A stretch of DNA of 64,000 nucleotides from an uncultured Eubacteriales bacterium (GCA_900545815.1 URAM01000006.1:1-64000); one strand, 5' to 3'; shown: positions 1 through 8,286, counted from the first letter of the stretch. The notes: generated from the sequence alone by a model not told the origin. A program made the numbers and translations.

Positions 1-1501
1 AGTCCATTTCGCCGTGGAAATCCTCCACGCCCTGGATGTCGATGAAGGTCTGGAAGGCGCCGTTGTCGTCCTGGATCAGGCCGCAGGAGATGCCGGCGAC
101 GGGAGCGGTGATGGGCACGCCGGCGTCCATCAGTGCCAGGGTGGAACCGCAGACGGAACCCTGAGAGGTGGAGCCGTTGGAGGACAGGACCTCGGAGACC
201 ACACGGATGGCGTAGGGGAAGTCAGATTCGGAGGGCAGGACGGGCAGCAGAGCCTTTTCAGCCAGAGCGCCGTGGCCATACTCTCTCCGGTTGGTGGAGC
301 GGCCCCCTCTTGCCTCGCCGACGGAGTAGCCGGGGAAGTTGTAGTGGTGCATATAGCGCTTGGATTCTTCCTCCCAGATGTTGTCCAGCTTCTGGCTCAT
401 GGACAAGGTGTTCAGAGTGCAGATGGACAGGACCTGGGTCTGACCACGAGTGAACATACCGGAGCCATGTACCTTGGGCAGCAGACCCACTTCGGCAGCC
501 AGAGGACGAATTTCATTGGAAGCACGACCGTCCACACGGTGACCTTCCAGGAGCCACTTCTTGACGATCTTCTTCTGGAATTTGTAGGTAATCTCCTCCA
601 TATACTGATCCATATCCGGATATTCTTCCAGGAACTGCTCATGGAGGTGGTCGATGAGGACGTTCCAGCGGGCTTCCCGCACGTTCTTGTCATCGGTATC
701 CATAGCGGCCATGGCTTCTTCCATACCGAAGTCCAGGATCTTCTGGAACAGCTCTTCGTTAAAGTCCGCATGGGGATAGTCGAACTTTTCCTTGCCGATC
801 TCAGCCACCATCTGGTTGATGAGGGCGACCTGCTTCTTGGCTTCCTCGAAGCCTTTTTCGATGCCGTCCAGCATAACCTCGTTGGAGACCTGGTTGGCGC
901 CAGCTTCGATCATGACCACTTTTTCGCCGGTAGCCACCACGGTGGTCAGCATTTCGCTGACCTTGCGCTGTTCCTGGTTGGGGTTGATGATGATCTTGCC
1001 GTCCACATAACCCACGTTGACGCAGCCCACGGGGCCGTTCCAGGGGATGTCGGAGATAGCCAGAGCGGCGGAGGTGCCGATGGTGGCAGCGATCTCAGGC
1101 TGGCAGTCATAGTCCACGCTCAGGACGGTGCAGACCACGGCCACGTCATTGCGGAAGTCGCTGGGGAACAGAGGACGGATGGGGCGGTCGATGCAGCGGG
1201 AAGCCAGGATAGCATTCAGGCCGGGACGGCCTTCCCTGCGCATGAAGGAGCCGGGGATGCGCCCCACAGCGTACAGCTTTTCCTCAAAATCCACGGACAG
1301 AGGGAAGAAGTCGATGCCGTCTCTGGGACGGGGGGCGGCGGTAGCGGTGCAGAGCACGGTAGTCTCGCCGTAGCGGACGACCACAGCGGCGTTGGCCAGC
1401 TCACAGACCTTGCCCACCTCCAGCTTCAGGGGGCGGCCAGCCAGCTCCATCTCATATACCTTGTAATTGGGGAACTGTCGCTTGGTGATGATAGTAGACA
1501 T
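1..1501 (-). CDS. pnp: Polynucleotide phosphorylase, N-terminal ~500 residues (runs off the left edge)
   Basis: Phosphorolytic 3'-to-5' exoribonuclease of the RNA degradation machinery. My reading of the minus strand gives MSTIITKRQF at the start, then RNase PH-type sequence with FMRREGRPG and CIDRPIRPLFP, and near the window edge the second RNase PH core (DAGVPITAPVAGI, then DIQGVEDFHGEMD, the usual active-site stretch). The C-terminal KH and S1 RNA-binding domains would lie beyond position 1. The start ATG at 1501 follows an AGGAGG about 8 nt upstream. It lies downstream of rpsO in the same direction, the conserved rpsO-pnp order. Identity is secure; the gene is partial only because of the window edge. 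Confidence 0.97.
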   Translation of the reverse strand, partial: MSTIITKRQFPNYKVYEMELAGRPLKLEVGKVCELANAAVVVRYGETTVLCTATAAPRPRDGIDFFPLSVDFEEKLYAVGRIPGSFMRREGRPGLNAILASRCIDRPIRPLFPSDFRNDVAVVCTVLSVDYDCQPEIAATIGTSAALAISDIPWNGPVGCVNVGYVDGKIIINPNQEQRKVSEMLTTVVATGEKVVMIEAGANQVSNEVMLDGIEKGFEEAKKQVALINQMVAEIGKEKFDYPHADFNEELFQKILDFGMEEAMAAMDTDDKNVREARWNVLIDHLHEQFLEEYPDMDQYMEEITYKFQKKIVKKWLLEGHRVDGRASNEIRPLAAEVGLLPKVHGSGMFTRGQTQVLSICTLNTLSMSQKLDNIWEEESKRYMHHYNFPGYSVGEARGGRSTNRREYGHGALAEKALLPVLPSESDFPYAIRVVSEVLSSNGSTSQGSVCGSTLALMDAGVPITAPVAGISCGLIQDDNGAFQTFIDIQGVEDFHGEMD

Positions 1502-1546
1502 AGATTGTCCTCCTTTTCAAAAAGATAGAAGGGGACAGGGGCGCTC

Positions 1547-1599
1547 TTTAGCACTTGAAGGCAGGTCCGCTGCACGCGGGCACATCTTCAACTGCTAAA
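1547..1599 (-). promoter_or_regulatory. Long stem-loop in the pnp leader
   Basis: TTTAGCA-c-TTGAAG at 1547-1560 pairs with CTTCAA-c-TGCTAAA at 1586-1599 (13 pairs, one C/C mismatch), with an inner GTCCGC/GCGGGC helix (one wobble). The structure ends about 45 nt before the pnp start codon. In enterobacteria, pnp leaders carry RNase III-cleaved stems used for autoregulation; that this one works alike is an inference from position and shape only. Confidence 0.5.
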
Positions 1600-1944
1600 A
1601 GGCGAAAGATCCCTGACCCCAATCGCGGTTTATGCACACCCTCTACAAAGAAAAGGTATCAGCCTGTTGAAAACAGCAGCTATATCGTATCGCAATGCAA
1701 AGTCTCACAGAGTTCCGTCATCTTAGATGACGGAAGAAAGTGCAATCCGGAAAAAACTAGCGGCATATACGTCAGTTTTTTTCCGCTCAGACTGGTAAGT
1801 CTGCAAACGCAGTGAGTGCATACACCAGGCTGCATTCTTCGCAAAAATGCCTGCATTTTTGCGAGAGGGCGTATTTACTTGGAGAGGCTGCCGAAAGGGA
1901 ATTTCGGCAGCCTCTCAAGGGCAGAAGCTGCCCAGACGTCAGAC
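1600..1944. other. rpsO-pnp intergenic spacer with three further hairpins
   Basis: No ORF with a convincing ribosome site was found here. Three strong inverted repeats are present: TTCCGTCATC/GATGACGGAA (1713-1735, 3-nt loop), TCGCAAAAATG/CATTTTTGCGA (1839-1864), and GAGAGGCTGCCGAAA/TTTCGGCAGCCTCTC (1882-1916). The last lies 29 nt after the rpsO stop but has no T-run on either strand, so it may be a processing or stability hairpin rather than a classical terminator. An imperfect A6/T7 stem at 1748-1785 is also visible. Confidence 0.5.
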
Positions 1945-2211
1945 TTACTTACGGATACCCAGCTTAGCGATCAGAGCACGATAGCGTTCGATGTCCTTCT
2001 TTGCCAGATAGTCCAGCAGCTTACGGCGCTTACCGACCATCTTCAGCAGGCCGCGGCGGCTGTGGTTGTCGTGCTTATGCACCTTCAGGTGCTCGGTCAG
2101 CTGCTGGATGCGAGCGGTCAGGATCGCGACCTGGACTTCAGGAGAGCCAGTGTCGTTTTCGTGGGTCTTGTTTGCCTCGATAACGGCAGATTTTTCTTCT
2201 TTGCGGATCAT
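1945..2211 (-). CDS. rpsO: 30S ribosomal protein S15
   Basis: Primary 16S rRNA-binding protein of the small subunit platform. The 88-residue product matches the family length and carries the signature stretch NDTGSPEVQVA and the C-terminal SRRGLLKMVGKRRKLLDYL. The start is set at the ATG at 2211 because AAAGGTGG lies about 9 nt upstream; an in-frame GTG at 2223 falls inside that ribosome site and would add four residues absent from the family. It is transcribed toward pnp. Confidence 0.97.
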   Translation of the reverse strand: MIRKEEKSAVIEANKTHENDTGSPEVQVAILTARIQQLTEHLKVHKHDNHSRRGLLKMVGKRRKLLDYLAKKDIERYRALIAKLGIRK

Positions 2212-2237
2212 GGTAAATTCCACCTTTCTTATATTTC

Positions 2238-2341
2238 ACGCCCGCAGGGCTGAGTCCCGGGCAGGTGAATCACGATGGTATCGTTGTATCCCCAAACCAA
2301 GCCCCAGGGTCTGTTGTGCCCACCCCAATGACGTGGGCACA
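2238..2341 (-). promoter_or_regulatory. rpsO 5' leader with two hairpins
   Basis: Between the rpsO promoter and its ribosome site lie a 9-bp stem (2315-2323 with 2333-2341, TGTGCCCAC/GTGGGCACA) and a second GC-rich hairpin (about 2238-2266, GCCCG/CGGGC core) just upstream of the Shine-Dalgarno. S15 represses its own translation through leader RNA in several bacteria. I do not recognise a specific published leader class here, so autoregulation is an inference. Confidence 0.4.
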
Positions 2342-2350
2342 CCATTAAAA

Positions 2351-2379
2351 AGGATACCACATCCGACGCTGGTTGTAAA
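2351..2379 (-). promoter_or_regulatory. rpsO promoter
   Basis: On the minus strand TTTACA (2379-2374) and TATCCT (2356-2351) are separated by 17 bp. This predicts a start near 2344 and a leader of about 130 nt. Confidence 0.55.
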
Positions 2380-2543
2380 GCAAAAAATTTCTAGCCTTTT
2401 TGCGCAAGTTTTCCACAGATCCTTTCGATTGAAGCACATTTGTCCTTGTCCCGCGCACTATCTAAATATGTTGTCCACCTGCACAAGGGAGGTGCTGAAA
2501 ATTTGTGAAAATTTTGTCGTTATTTTGTGAATTTTCTCTTGTA

Positions 2544-2572
2544 TTGCTTGTGCTTTCATGGTACATTATAAG
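2544..2572 (+). promoter_or_regulatory. Candidate plus-strand promoter with no ORF behind it
   Basis: TTGCTT (2544-2549) and TATAAG (2567-2572) are 17 bp apart in an AT-rich stretch. The next element downstream on this strand is an intrinsic-terminator-like hairpin at 2649-2680, not a coding region. Confidence 0.45.
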
Positions 2573-2578
2573 GACGAA

Positions 2579-2692
2579 GTTTTCCCCTGTTGTGCGGCTG
2601 TGCAATAGCGCGGCCAAGAGGATCACAGCATGGGTTGGCTGTCTGTAGAAAAGGATTTGAGTCAGGGCTCAAGTCCTTTTCATTTTTCCCCT
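2579..2692 (+). ncRNA. Candidate small RNA of about 110 nt
   Basis: The interval runs from the predicted start site of the 2544-2572 promoter to a hairpin (AAAAGGATTTGA at 2649-2660 with TCAAGTCCTTTT at 2669-2680, one G-T pair) followed by CATTTTTCC. It contains an internal GCTGTG...CACAGC pairing. I do not recognise 6S, SRP or tmRNA signatures in it. The hairpin could instead, or also, terminate the minus-strand small ORF that ends at 2693. Confidence 0.35.
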
Positions 2693-2926
2693 TCATATAC
2701 ACACCATACAGTACCACATCCAGCCCACGCTCAACACCGTCATCGCCCCCGTGAACAAGCGCTCCGTCCAGATGCTCACCTGTTCCAGCCACTCTGGGAT
2801 ACCCGGCGTATGTTCCCATCGGGTGTGCGGTTTCGTCGGCTGTGCAGGGAGATAATCTTTCAGGTAGAGCATCTGTCCCAGCGGCACGCTGCTCCGGCTC
2901 TGTCTTGCTGCTGCATTCTGCTTCAT
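2693..2926 (-). CDS. Small protein of unknown function with hydrophobic C-terminus (77 aa)
   Basis: Not recognised. The ATG at 2926 is chosen because AGGAGGT sits 7 nt upstream, which is good evidence that it is translated; an upstream in-frame start at 2983 lacks this. The N-terminal half is polar and basic, with several Pro, and the last 20 or so residues (LFTGAMTVLSVGWMWYCMVCI) form one probable membrane segment ending at the C-terminus, as in tail-anchored proteins. It lies 90 bp after eno on the same strand and could be read from the eno transcript. Confidence 0.55.
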   Translation of the reverse strand: MKQNAAARQSRSSVPLGQMLYLKDYLPAQPTKPHTRWEHTPGIPEWLEQVSIWTERLFTGAMTVLSVGWMWYCMVCI

Positions 2927-3008
2927 CAATCCTACCTCCTGTACTTCTGTATGATGGCTTGTCCTTCTGATTCTATTATACAAAAGTCCCAGTCCAGAAA
3001 AACGGACT

Positions 3009-3033
3009 ATGCCCCTTCACGGGGCATTTTTTT
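3009..3033 (+). terminator. Intrinsic terminator, plus-strand orientation, overlapping the eno stop codon
   Basis: ATGCCCC (3009-3015) pairs with GGGGCAT (3021-3027) and is followed by seven T on the plus strand. The loop contains the complement of the eno TGA. It points against eno, so it would stop antisense transcription entering the gene; on the eno strand there is no T-run. Confidence 0.5.
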
Positions 3034-4336
3034 CGTCCTGTTTTCCGTTTCTTTTCCAGTGATAGGAAATTGCCCCAAAGGATCGTTTGGGATTCATTCC
3101 TTCTATGGCCAGCAGCCGGTTATACTTCGCCACCCGTTCCCCTCGGCTGGGTGCGCCGGCCTTGATCTGCCCGCAGCCAGCAGCCACAGCCAAATCGGCC
3201 AGAAACGAGTCGCAAGTCTCCCCGCTCCGGTGGGAGAGCACCACCCCGTATCCGGCAGCCTGTGCCAAAGCGATGGTTTCCATGGTTTCGGTCAAGGTGC
3301 CGATCTGGTTGGGTTTGATGAGCACGGCATTGGCAGCATTCCTCCGGATGCCGTAAGCCAGCCGAGCGGGATTGGTAACAAACAGATCATCTCCTACCAG
3401 CTGGATTCTATCCCCCAGCTGCCGGGTCAACGTCTGCCAGCCTGTCCAGTCCTCCTCCCCTGCCCCATCCTCCATGGAGCAGATGGGGTAGCGGCTGACC
3501 CAGCTTCGCCAGCGGTCTAACAGCGCCTCTCGGGACAAGGTCTGTCCGGATTTGGTCAGGACATATCCTGCCTCAGATGCCCACTCCGAAGCGGCACAGT
3601 CCAGCGCAATGCAAAAATCCTCCCCTGGCCGATAGCCGGCCTGTTCCCCCGCCTTCAAGAGGGCTTCAATGGCCGCCTCGTCAGAGGGCAAGTTGGGCGC
3701 GTAACCCCCCTCGTCTCCCACGCCCTGAGCTGGGGTGCCCAGCTCTGCCAAGGTGGCTTTCAAGGTGTGGAAGATGCGGCTGCACAGGTGCAGCGCCTGG
3801 GCGAAGGTTTCCGCCCCCACCGGCACCACCATGAATTCCTGCACTTCCAGGTTATTGGCTGCGTGCGCACCGCCGTTCAGAATATTCATCATCGGCAGCG
3901 GCAGCCGACTCCTGCCCACGCCCCCCAGGTACTGATACAAGGGCAGACCAGCCGCCAGCGCCGCCGTGCGGGCGGCGGCTAGGGAGACGCTCAACATGGC
4001 ATTGGCTCCGAACCGCCCTTTGTTTTCTGTGCCGTCTAGTTCGATCATGGCTCGATCTAAGCGGGTCTGCTCCCGCACATCCCAGCCCTGCAGCGCCTGG
4101 TTTAGCTCTGTCCGGACGTGCTCCACCGCCTTGCGCACCCCTTTGCCGCCATAGCGGCTGGGGGCACCGTCCCGCAGCTCCACCGCCTCATGGGCGCCGG
4201 TGGATGCGCCGGAGGGTACGGAGGCTGTGCCTTGGACGCCGCTGTCCAAGGTCACGGTGGTTTCAATGGTGGGGTTGCCTCGGGAATCCAAGATCTCCCG
4301 TGCGTCAACCTGCGCAATGCGCCACTGTTTGTTCAT
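3017..4336 (-). CDS. eno: Enolase (phosphopyruvate hydratase)
   Basis: Converts 2-phosphoglycerate to phosphoenolpyruvate. The 439-residue protein has ILDSRGNPT, the mobile-loop PSGASTG, the catalytic Glu in VGDEGGYAPN, metal ligands in ALDCAAS, SMEDG and VGDDLF, the catalytic Lys in IKPNQIGT, SHRSGET and the second Lys in QIKAGAPSR, so it should be active. IKPNQIGT and GAPSRGERVAKYN depart from the common bacterial IKVNQIGT/GSMSRSDR forms and resemble divergent or archaeal enolases (from memory). The start at 4336 (MNKQWRIAQ) follows AAGGGGT; an upstream start at 4402 would overlap the gpmI terminator. It is the last gene of the glycolytic block. Confidence 0.96.
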   Translation of the reverse strand: MNKQWRIAQVDAREILDSRGNPTIETTVTLDSGVQGTASVPSGASTGAHEAVELRDGAPSRYGGKGVRKAVEHVRTELNQALQGWDVREQTRLDRAMIELDGTENKGRFGANAMLSVSLAAARTAALAAGLPLYQYLGGVGRSRLPLPMMNILNGGAHAANNLEVQEFMVVPVGAETFAQALHLCSRIFHTLKATLAELGTPAQGVGDEGGYAPNLPSDEAAIEALLKAGEQAGYRPGEDFCIALDCAASEWASEAGYVLTKSGQTLSREALLDRWRSWVSRYPICSMEDGAGEEDWTGWQTLTRQLGDRIQLVGDDLFVTNPARLAYGIRRNAANAVLIKPNQIGTLTETMETIALAQAAGYGVVLSHRSGETCDSFLADLAVAAGCGQIKAGAPSRGERVAKYNRLLAIEGMNPKRSFGAISYHWKRNGKQDEKNAP

Positions 4337-4389
4337 CTTTTTACCCCTTTTCCGTGTGATTTCTTTCAGTATGCCCGAATGGAGCGCAG

Positions 4390-4424
4390 AAAAAACAGCC
4401 ACTCCTCAACAAGGAGGAGTGGCT
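4390..4424 (-). terminator. Intrinsic terminator after gpmI
   Basis: AGCCACTCCTC pairs with GAGGAGTGGCT (4397-4407 with 4414-4424, 6-nt loop), followed on the minus strand by GTTTTTT. It separates gpmI from eno, so eno either has its own promoter in the 50 bp that follow or depends on readthrough. Confidence 0.85.
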
Positions 4425-4445
4425 GCTTTCTGTTTTCGCATTGTG

Positions 4446-5957
4446 TCAGACGATGAGGGTTTTCCCGTTCATCTCTGCCGGCTTTTCCAGACCCATCAGA
4501 TCCAGCATAGTGGGGGCAATATCGGCCAAAATACCATCTCGGAGCTGGACGCTGGCGCCAACGATGCAGAAGGGCACCGGATTGGTGGTGTGGGCAGTCA
4601 TGGGAGACACGCCGTCGTCCTGGAACATCTGTTCGCTATTGCCATGGTCGGCAGTGATGAGGGTGATGCCCCCCATCTTGCTGGTGGCTTCCACCACCTG
4701 TCCCACGCAGCGATCCACCGTCTCCACCGCCAAGCGCGCAGCTTCGTAGACGCCGGTATGCCCGACCATATCGCAGTTGGCGAAGTTGAGGATGATGACA
4801 TCATAGTTGCCGCTTTCAATCCGTTCCACGCAGGCAGCAGCTACTTCGTTGGCGGACATATCCGGCTTCATGTCATAGGTAGCCACCTTAGGAGATGGGA
4901 TGAGCACACGATCCTCTCCGGGGAACACAGTTTCCACGCCGCCATTGAAGAAGAAGGTCACATGGGCATACTTTTCCGTCTCTGCAATGCGCAGCTGGGT
5001 CAGCCCCAACTTGGAGATGTACTCCCCAAAGACATTTTTCAGTGCTTCACTGGGGTAGGCCACTTCCACGTTGGGCATACTGGCATCGTAACAAGTGGTG
5101 CAGACGAACTGAAGGGGGAAAAAGCCCTTTTTCCGCTCAAATCCAGCAAAGTCCGGATCCACCAGGGTGCGGGTGATCTGCCGTGCCCGATCAGGACGAA
5201 AGTTCATGAAAATCACGGTGTCATTGGGCTGGATCTCCGCATCCTTTACACAGACCACAGGAGTCATGAACTCATCGGTGACTTCCTTGTTATAAGAGCC
5301 TTGCACAGCGTCCAGTGGGTCGGGGATATAAGTCGCTTCCCCGTAGACCATAGCCGCATAGGCTTTTTCCGTCCGATCCCAGTTGGTGTCCCGATCCATG
5401 GCATAGTATCTGCCCTGAACGGTGACGATCTGGGCACCGTATTGCTTGCAATACGCCTGCATCTGTGCCACGAAGCCTTTCCCCGAAGTAGGCGGCACGT
5501 CACGGCCGTCCAGGAAGCAGTGGACATAGATTTTCGGGCAGCCCAGCTGGGCTGCCATCTTCACCGCCGCCTGGATGTGGGTGATGTAGGAGTGTACGCC
5601 GCCATCGGACAGCAAGCCCATGATGTGGACAGCCGTCCCCTGATCTTTGGCAGCCAGCATAGCCTTCTGGTAGGCCGGATTCTGGAAGAAGGTGCCCTGG
5701 TCGATGTCCCGGGAGATCTTGGGCAGATCCTGATAGACCACACGGCCTGCGCCAATATTGGTGTGCCCCACCTCGCTGTTGCCCATTTGCCCTGCTGGCA
5801 GACCTACATCAATGCCGGAAGCAGAGAGCTTGCTGGTGGGATTTTCGGCAAAGAGCTTATCCAGGACGGGAGTGGGGGCAGACTTGATTGCATTGCCCAG
5901 TTCTTCATCCCGCAGTCCGAAGCCGTCCATGATAATCAATGTTGTCGGTGTTTTCAT
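4446..5957 (-). CDS. gpmI: 2,3-bisphosphoglycerate-independent phosphoglycerate mutase
   Basis: Interconverts 3- and 2-phosphoglycerate using two Mn ions and a phosphoserine intermediate. The 503 residues match the family. Visible are the first metal site IIMDGFG (Asp11), the catalytic Ser61 in GQMGNSEVGH, the substrate-binding HCFLDGRDVPPTSG and GRYYAMDRD, the NFRPDRARQ motif, and the C-terminal metal site ITADHGNSEQM. The ATG at 5957 is preferred over a TTG 18 nt upstream because of the position of GAGAGG. It sits between tpiA and eno on one strand. Confidence 0.97.
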   Translation of the reverse strand: MKTPTTLIIMDGFGLRDEELGNAIKSAPTPVLDKLFAENPTSKLSASGIDVGLPAGQMGNSEVGHTNIGAGRVVYQDLPKISRDIDQGTFFQNPAYQKAMLAAKDQGTAVHIMGLLSDGGVHSYITHIQAAVKMAAQLGCPKIYVHCFLDGRDVPPTSGKGFVAQMQAYCKQYGAQIVTVQGRYYAMDRDTNWDRTEKAYAAMVYGEATYIPDPLDAVQGSYNKEVTDEFMTPVVCVKDAEIQPNDTVIFMNFRPDRARQITRTLVDPDFAGFERKKGFFPLQFVCTTCYDASMPNVEVAYPSEALKNVFGEYISKLGLTQLRIAETEKYAHVTFFFNGGVETVFPGEDRVLIPSPKVATYDMKPDMSANEVAAACVERIESGNYDVIILNFANCDMVGHTGVYEAARLAVETVDRCVGQVVEATSKMGGITLITADHGNSEQMFQDDGVSPMTAHTTNPVPFCIVGASVQLRDGILADIAPTMLDLMGLEKPAEMNGKTLIV

Positions 5958-6039
5958 GTGGAACCTCTCTCTCAACGCCAGCGCAGCCGCTGAACGCAGC
6001 TTATGCCGGTTGACTCAAGTGTATTCAGAACAAATACGG

Positions 6040-6110
6040 ATCGGGCGGGGGAAAGACCCTGCCCGATGCTGCGATGGCAGCCAGCCAGGGGGTTATTCCT
6101 GGTTGGCTGC
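6040..6110 (-). terminator. Two consecutive hairpins at the tpiA 3' end
   Basis: GCAGCCAGCCAGG (6077-6089) pairs with CCTGGTTGGCTGC (6098-6110) with one wobble; the tpiA stop codon lies in its loop region. A second GC-rich hairpin (ATCGGGC at 6040 with GCCCGAT at 6061-6067) follows in the transcription direction. Neither is followed by a clear T-run, so they may stabilise the 3' end of the pgk-tpiA message or attenuate rather than end transcription into gpmI. Confidence 0.4.
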
Positions 6111-6866
6111 GTTGATGATCTCGGTAAACTTCTTGGGCACCAGGGAGGCGCCGCCGATGAGACCGCCGTCCACGTCCGGCTGTGCCAGCAGGTCATGAGC
6201 GTTGTTCTCATTCATGGAGCCGCCGTACAGAATGGTCACGCTCCGCGCCACCCGTGCGCCGTACAGCTTGCGGATCACCGTGCGGATCTCCTCGCAGACT
6301 TCATTGGCCTGCTCTGCCGTTGCGGTGTCACCGGTGCCGATGGCCCACAGGGGTTCGTATGCAATGACCACATGCCGGATCTTTTCGGCAGGGATGCCAG
6401 ACAAAGCGGTTTTCACTTGCAGGTCGATGACCTCTTTGGTCACGCCCAGCTCCCGCTGTTCCTTGGACTCGCCCACACAGATGATGGGGTACAGCCCTGC
6501 GTCAATGGCGGCGTGTGCCTTGCGGTTGACGATGATGTCATTGTCATTCCAGTACTGACGGCGTTCGGAGTGACCGATGATCGTGTACTTCACGTTCAGT
6601 TCTTTGAGCATGGCGGCGGAGACCTCGCCAGTGAAAGCACCATGTTCTTCAAAATGGATGTTCTGGGCACCGATCATCACGCGGGTGTCCTTAAATGCCT
6701 TCTGAGCGGCCGGAATATTTACAAAGGGGACACACAGGAGAATATCACACCATTTTGCCTTGGGCAGCATGGTCTTTAATTCGTCCGCAAACGCCTTGGT
6801 CTCAGAAGCGGTCTTATTCATCTTCCAGTTACCGGCGATAATGGTTTTACGGTATCTTCTATTCAT
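6093..6866 (-). CDS. tpiA: Triosephosphate isomerase
   Basis: Interconverts dihydroxyacetone phosphate and glyceraldehyde 3-phosphate. The 257-residue TIM barrel has Lys15 in AGNWKMN, His99 in IIGHSERR, the catalytic Glu171 in VIAYEPLWAIGTG and the phosphate-binding LYGGSMN and DGGLIGGASL. The start at 6866 is preceded by AGAGGG; the in-frame codon at 6890 gives an extra MIERGNFI that is not part of the family. It lies between pgk and gpmI on the same strand. Confidence 0.98.
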   Translation of the reverse strand: MNRRYRKTIIAGNWKMNKTASETKAFADELKTMLPKAKWCDILLCVPFVNIPAAQKAFKDTRVMIGAQNIHFEEHGAFTGEVSAAMLKELNVKYTIIGHSERRQYWNDNDIIVNRKAHAAIDAGLYPIICVGESKEQRELGVTKEVIDLQVKTALSGIPAEKIRHVVIAYEPLWAIGTGDTATAEQANEVCEEIRTVIRKLYGARVARSVTILYGGSMNENNAHDLLAQPDVDGGLIGGASLVPKKFTEIINAANQE

Positions 6867-7086
6867 GATAAAATTCCCTCTTTCTATCATTTCATGCGCG
6901 CAGATACGGTTCTGTCGCCATGGGATTTGTCTATTGCGCGCTCCATTCTATGCCGGGATGCAGAAAAGCGCCGGTTGGCGCACTTTGGGGAGAGCTGCGC
7001 CTAATCCCCAGTTCCCTGCTGTCATCTCCTCGGGCTCCTCAAAACCTGGCCGTTTCAAGGAACCCAAAGGAGCTGTCGCTTTATGC

Positions 7087-8286
7087 TTATTCTTTATCCA
7101 TCAGCGCCGCTACACCAGGCAGTTCCTTGCCCTCCATAAATTCCAGAGAAGCGCCGCCGCCGGTGGAGATGTGGGTCATCTTGTCGGCAAAGCCCATCTG
7201 CTGGACTGCTGCGGCGCTGTCGCCGCCGCCGATGATGGTGATGGCATCGCTGTCCGCCAAAGCCTGTGCTACAGCACGGGTGCCTTCGGCAAAGGCAGGG
7301 AACTCAAAGACGCCCATGGGGCCGTTCCAAATGACAGTACCTGCGCCCTGGATGGCCTGTGCATAGAGCTTCCGCGTCTCAGGCCCAATGTCCATGCCCA
7401 TTCTGTCGGCAGGAATCTTCCCGGCGGGATACACTTCGGGCTTGGCGTCTGCGGAGTACTCTGCGGCGCACACGTTGTCCACTGGCAGCAGGAGCTTAAC
7501 GCCCTGATCAGCCGCCTTTTGGATCATCTCGTTGGCATAATCCACCCAGTCTTCTTCCAGCAGAGAGGTGCCGATCTGGCCGCCCTGTGCCTTAGCAAAG
7601 GTGTAAGCCATGCCGCCGCCGATGATAACGGTGTCGGCAAGCTCCAGCAGGTTGTTGATGACGCCGATCTTTGAGGAGACCTTGCTGCCGCCCAGGACAG
7701 CCACCAGGGGACGCTTGGGGTTGGCCAGGGCGCCGCCGATGATCTCCAGTTCCTTCTGGATGAGGAAACCGGACACGGCAGGCAGATAGTTGGCCACACC
7801 GGCGGTAGAGGCGTGAGCACGGTGGACGGTGCCGAAAGCGTCGGAAACGTAGATATCCGCCATATCAGCCAGTGCCTTGGCGAAAGCAGGGTCGTTCTTC
7901 TCCTCCCCCGGTTCAAAGCGCAGGTTCTCCAGCAGCATGATCTGGCCAGGCTGGAGTGCAGCGGCCTTGGCGGTGGCATCGGGGCCGATGACGTCAGCGG
8001 TCAGGGGCACATCTTGCCCCAACAGCTCGCTCAGGCGCTTTGCCACGGGAGCCAGGGTCAATTCTTCCTTCCACTTGCCCTTGGGCTTGCCCATATGAGA
8101 GCAGGCAATGACTGCCGCATTCTGTTCCATCAGATAGCGGATGGTGGGCAGCGCCTCTCGGATACGCTTGTCATCCAGGATGGTGCCGTCATTGCTCTTG
8201 GACATGGGTACGTTAAAGTCGCAGCGCAGCAGAACTTTCTTGCCTGCCACATCAATGTCAGTAACCGTTTTCTTGTTGTAGTTCAT
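7087..8286 (-). CDS. pgk: Phosphoglycerate kinase
   Basis: Makes ATP from 1,3-bisphosphoglycerate. The 399-residue, two-domain protein has the N-terminal substrate-binding LLRCDFNVP and SHMGKPKG, LENLRFEPGEEKND, the HRAHAS segment, VLGGSKVSSKI and the C-terminal nucleotide-binding NGPMGVFE and GGGDSAAAV. The ATG at 8286 follows AAGGAGT. It begins 40 bp after trmL, so the two are probably cotranscribed from the trmL promoter, and tpiA follows after 220 bp without an obvious terminator. Confidence 0.98.
   Translation of the reverse strand: MNYNKKTVTDIDVAGKKVLLRCDFNVPMSKSNDGTILDDKRIREALPTIRYLMEQNAAVIACSHMGKPKGKWKEELTLAPVAKRLSELLGQDVPLTADVIGPDATAKAAALQPGQIMLLENLRFEPGEEKNDPAFAKALADMADIYVSDAFGTVHRAHASTAGVANYLPAVSGFLIQKELEIIGGALANPKRPLVAVLGGSKVSSKIGVINNLLELADTVIIGGGMAYTFAKAQGGQIGTSLLEEDWVDYANEMIQKAADQGVKLLLPVDNVCAAEYSADAKPEVYPAGKIPADRMGMDIGPETRKLYAQAIQGAGTVIWNGPMGVFEFPAFAEGTRAVAQALADSDAITIIGGGDSAAAVQQMGFADKMTHISTGGGASLEFMEGKELPGVAALMDKE

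Noticed and set aside
14..1528. 504-codon plus-strand open frame at the left edge
   Set aside because: It is antisense to pnp, whose product is unmistakable; the plus-strand translation resembles no family and has no ribosome site.
4200..5993. 597-codon plus-strand open frame across gpmI
   Set aside because: Antisense shadow of gpmI; high GC leaves the opposite frame open.
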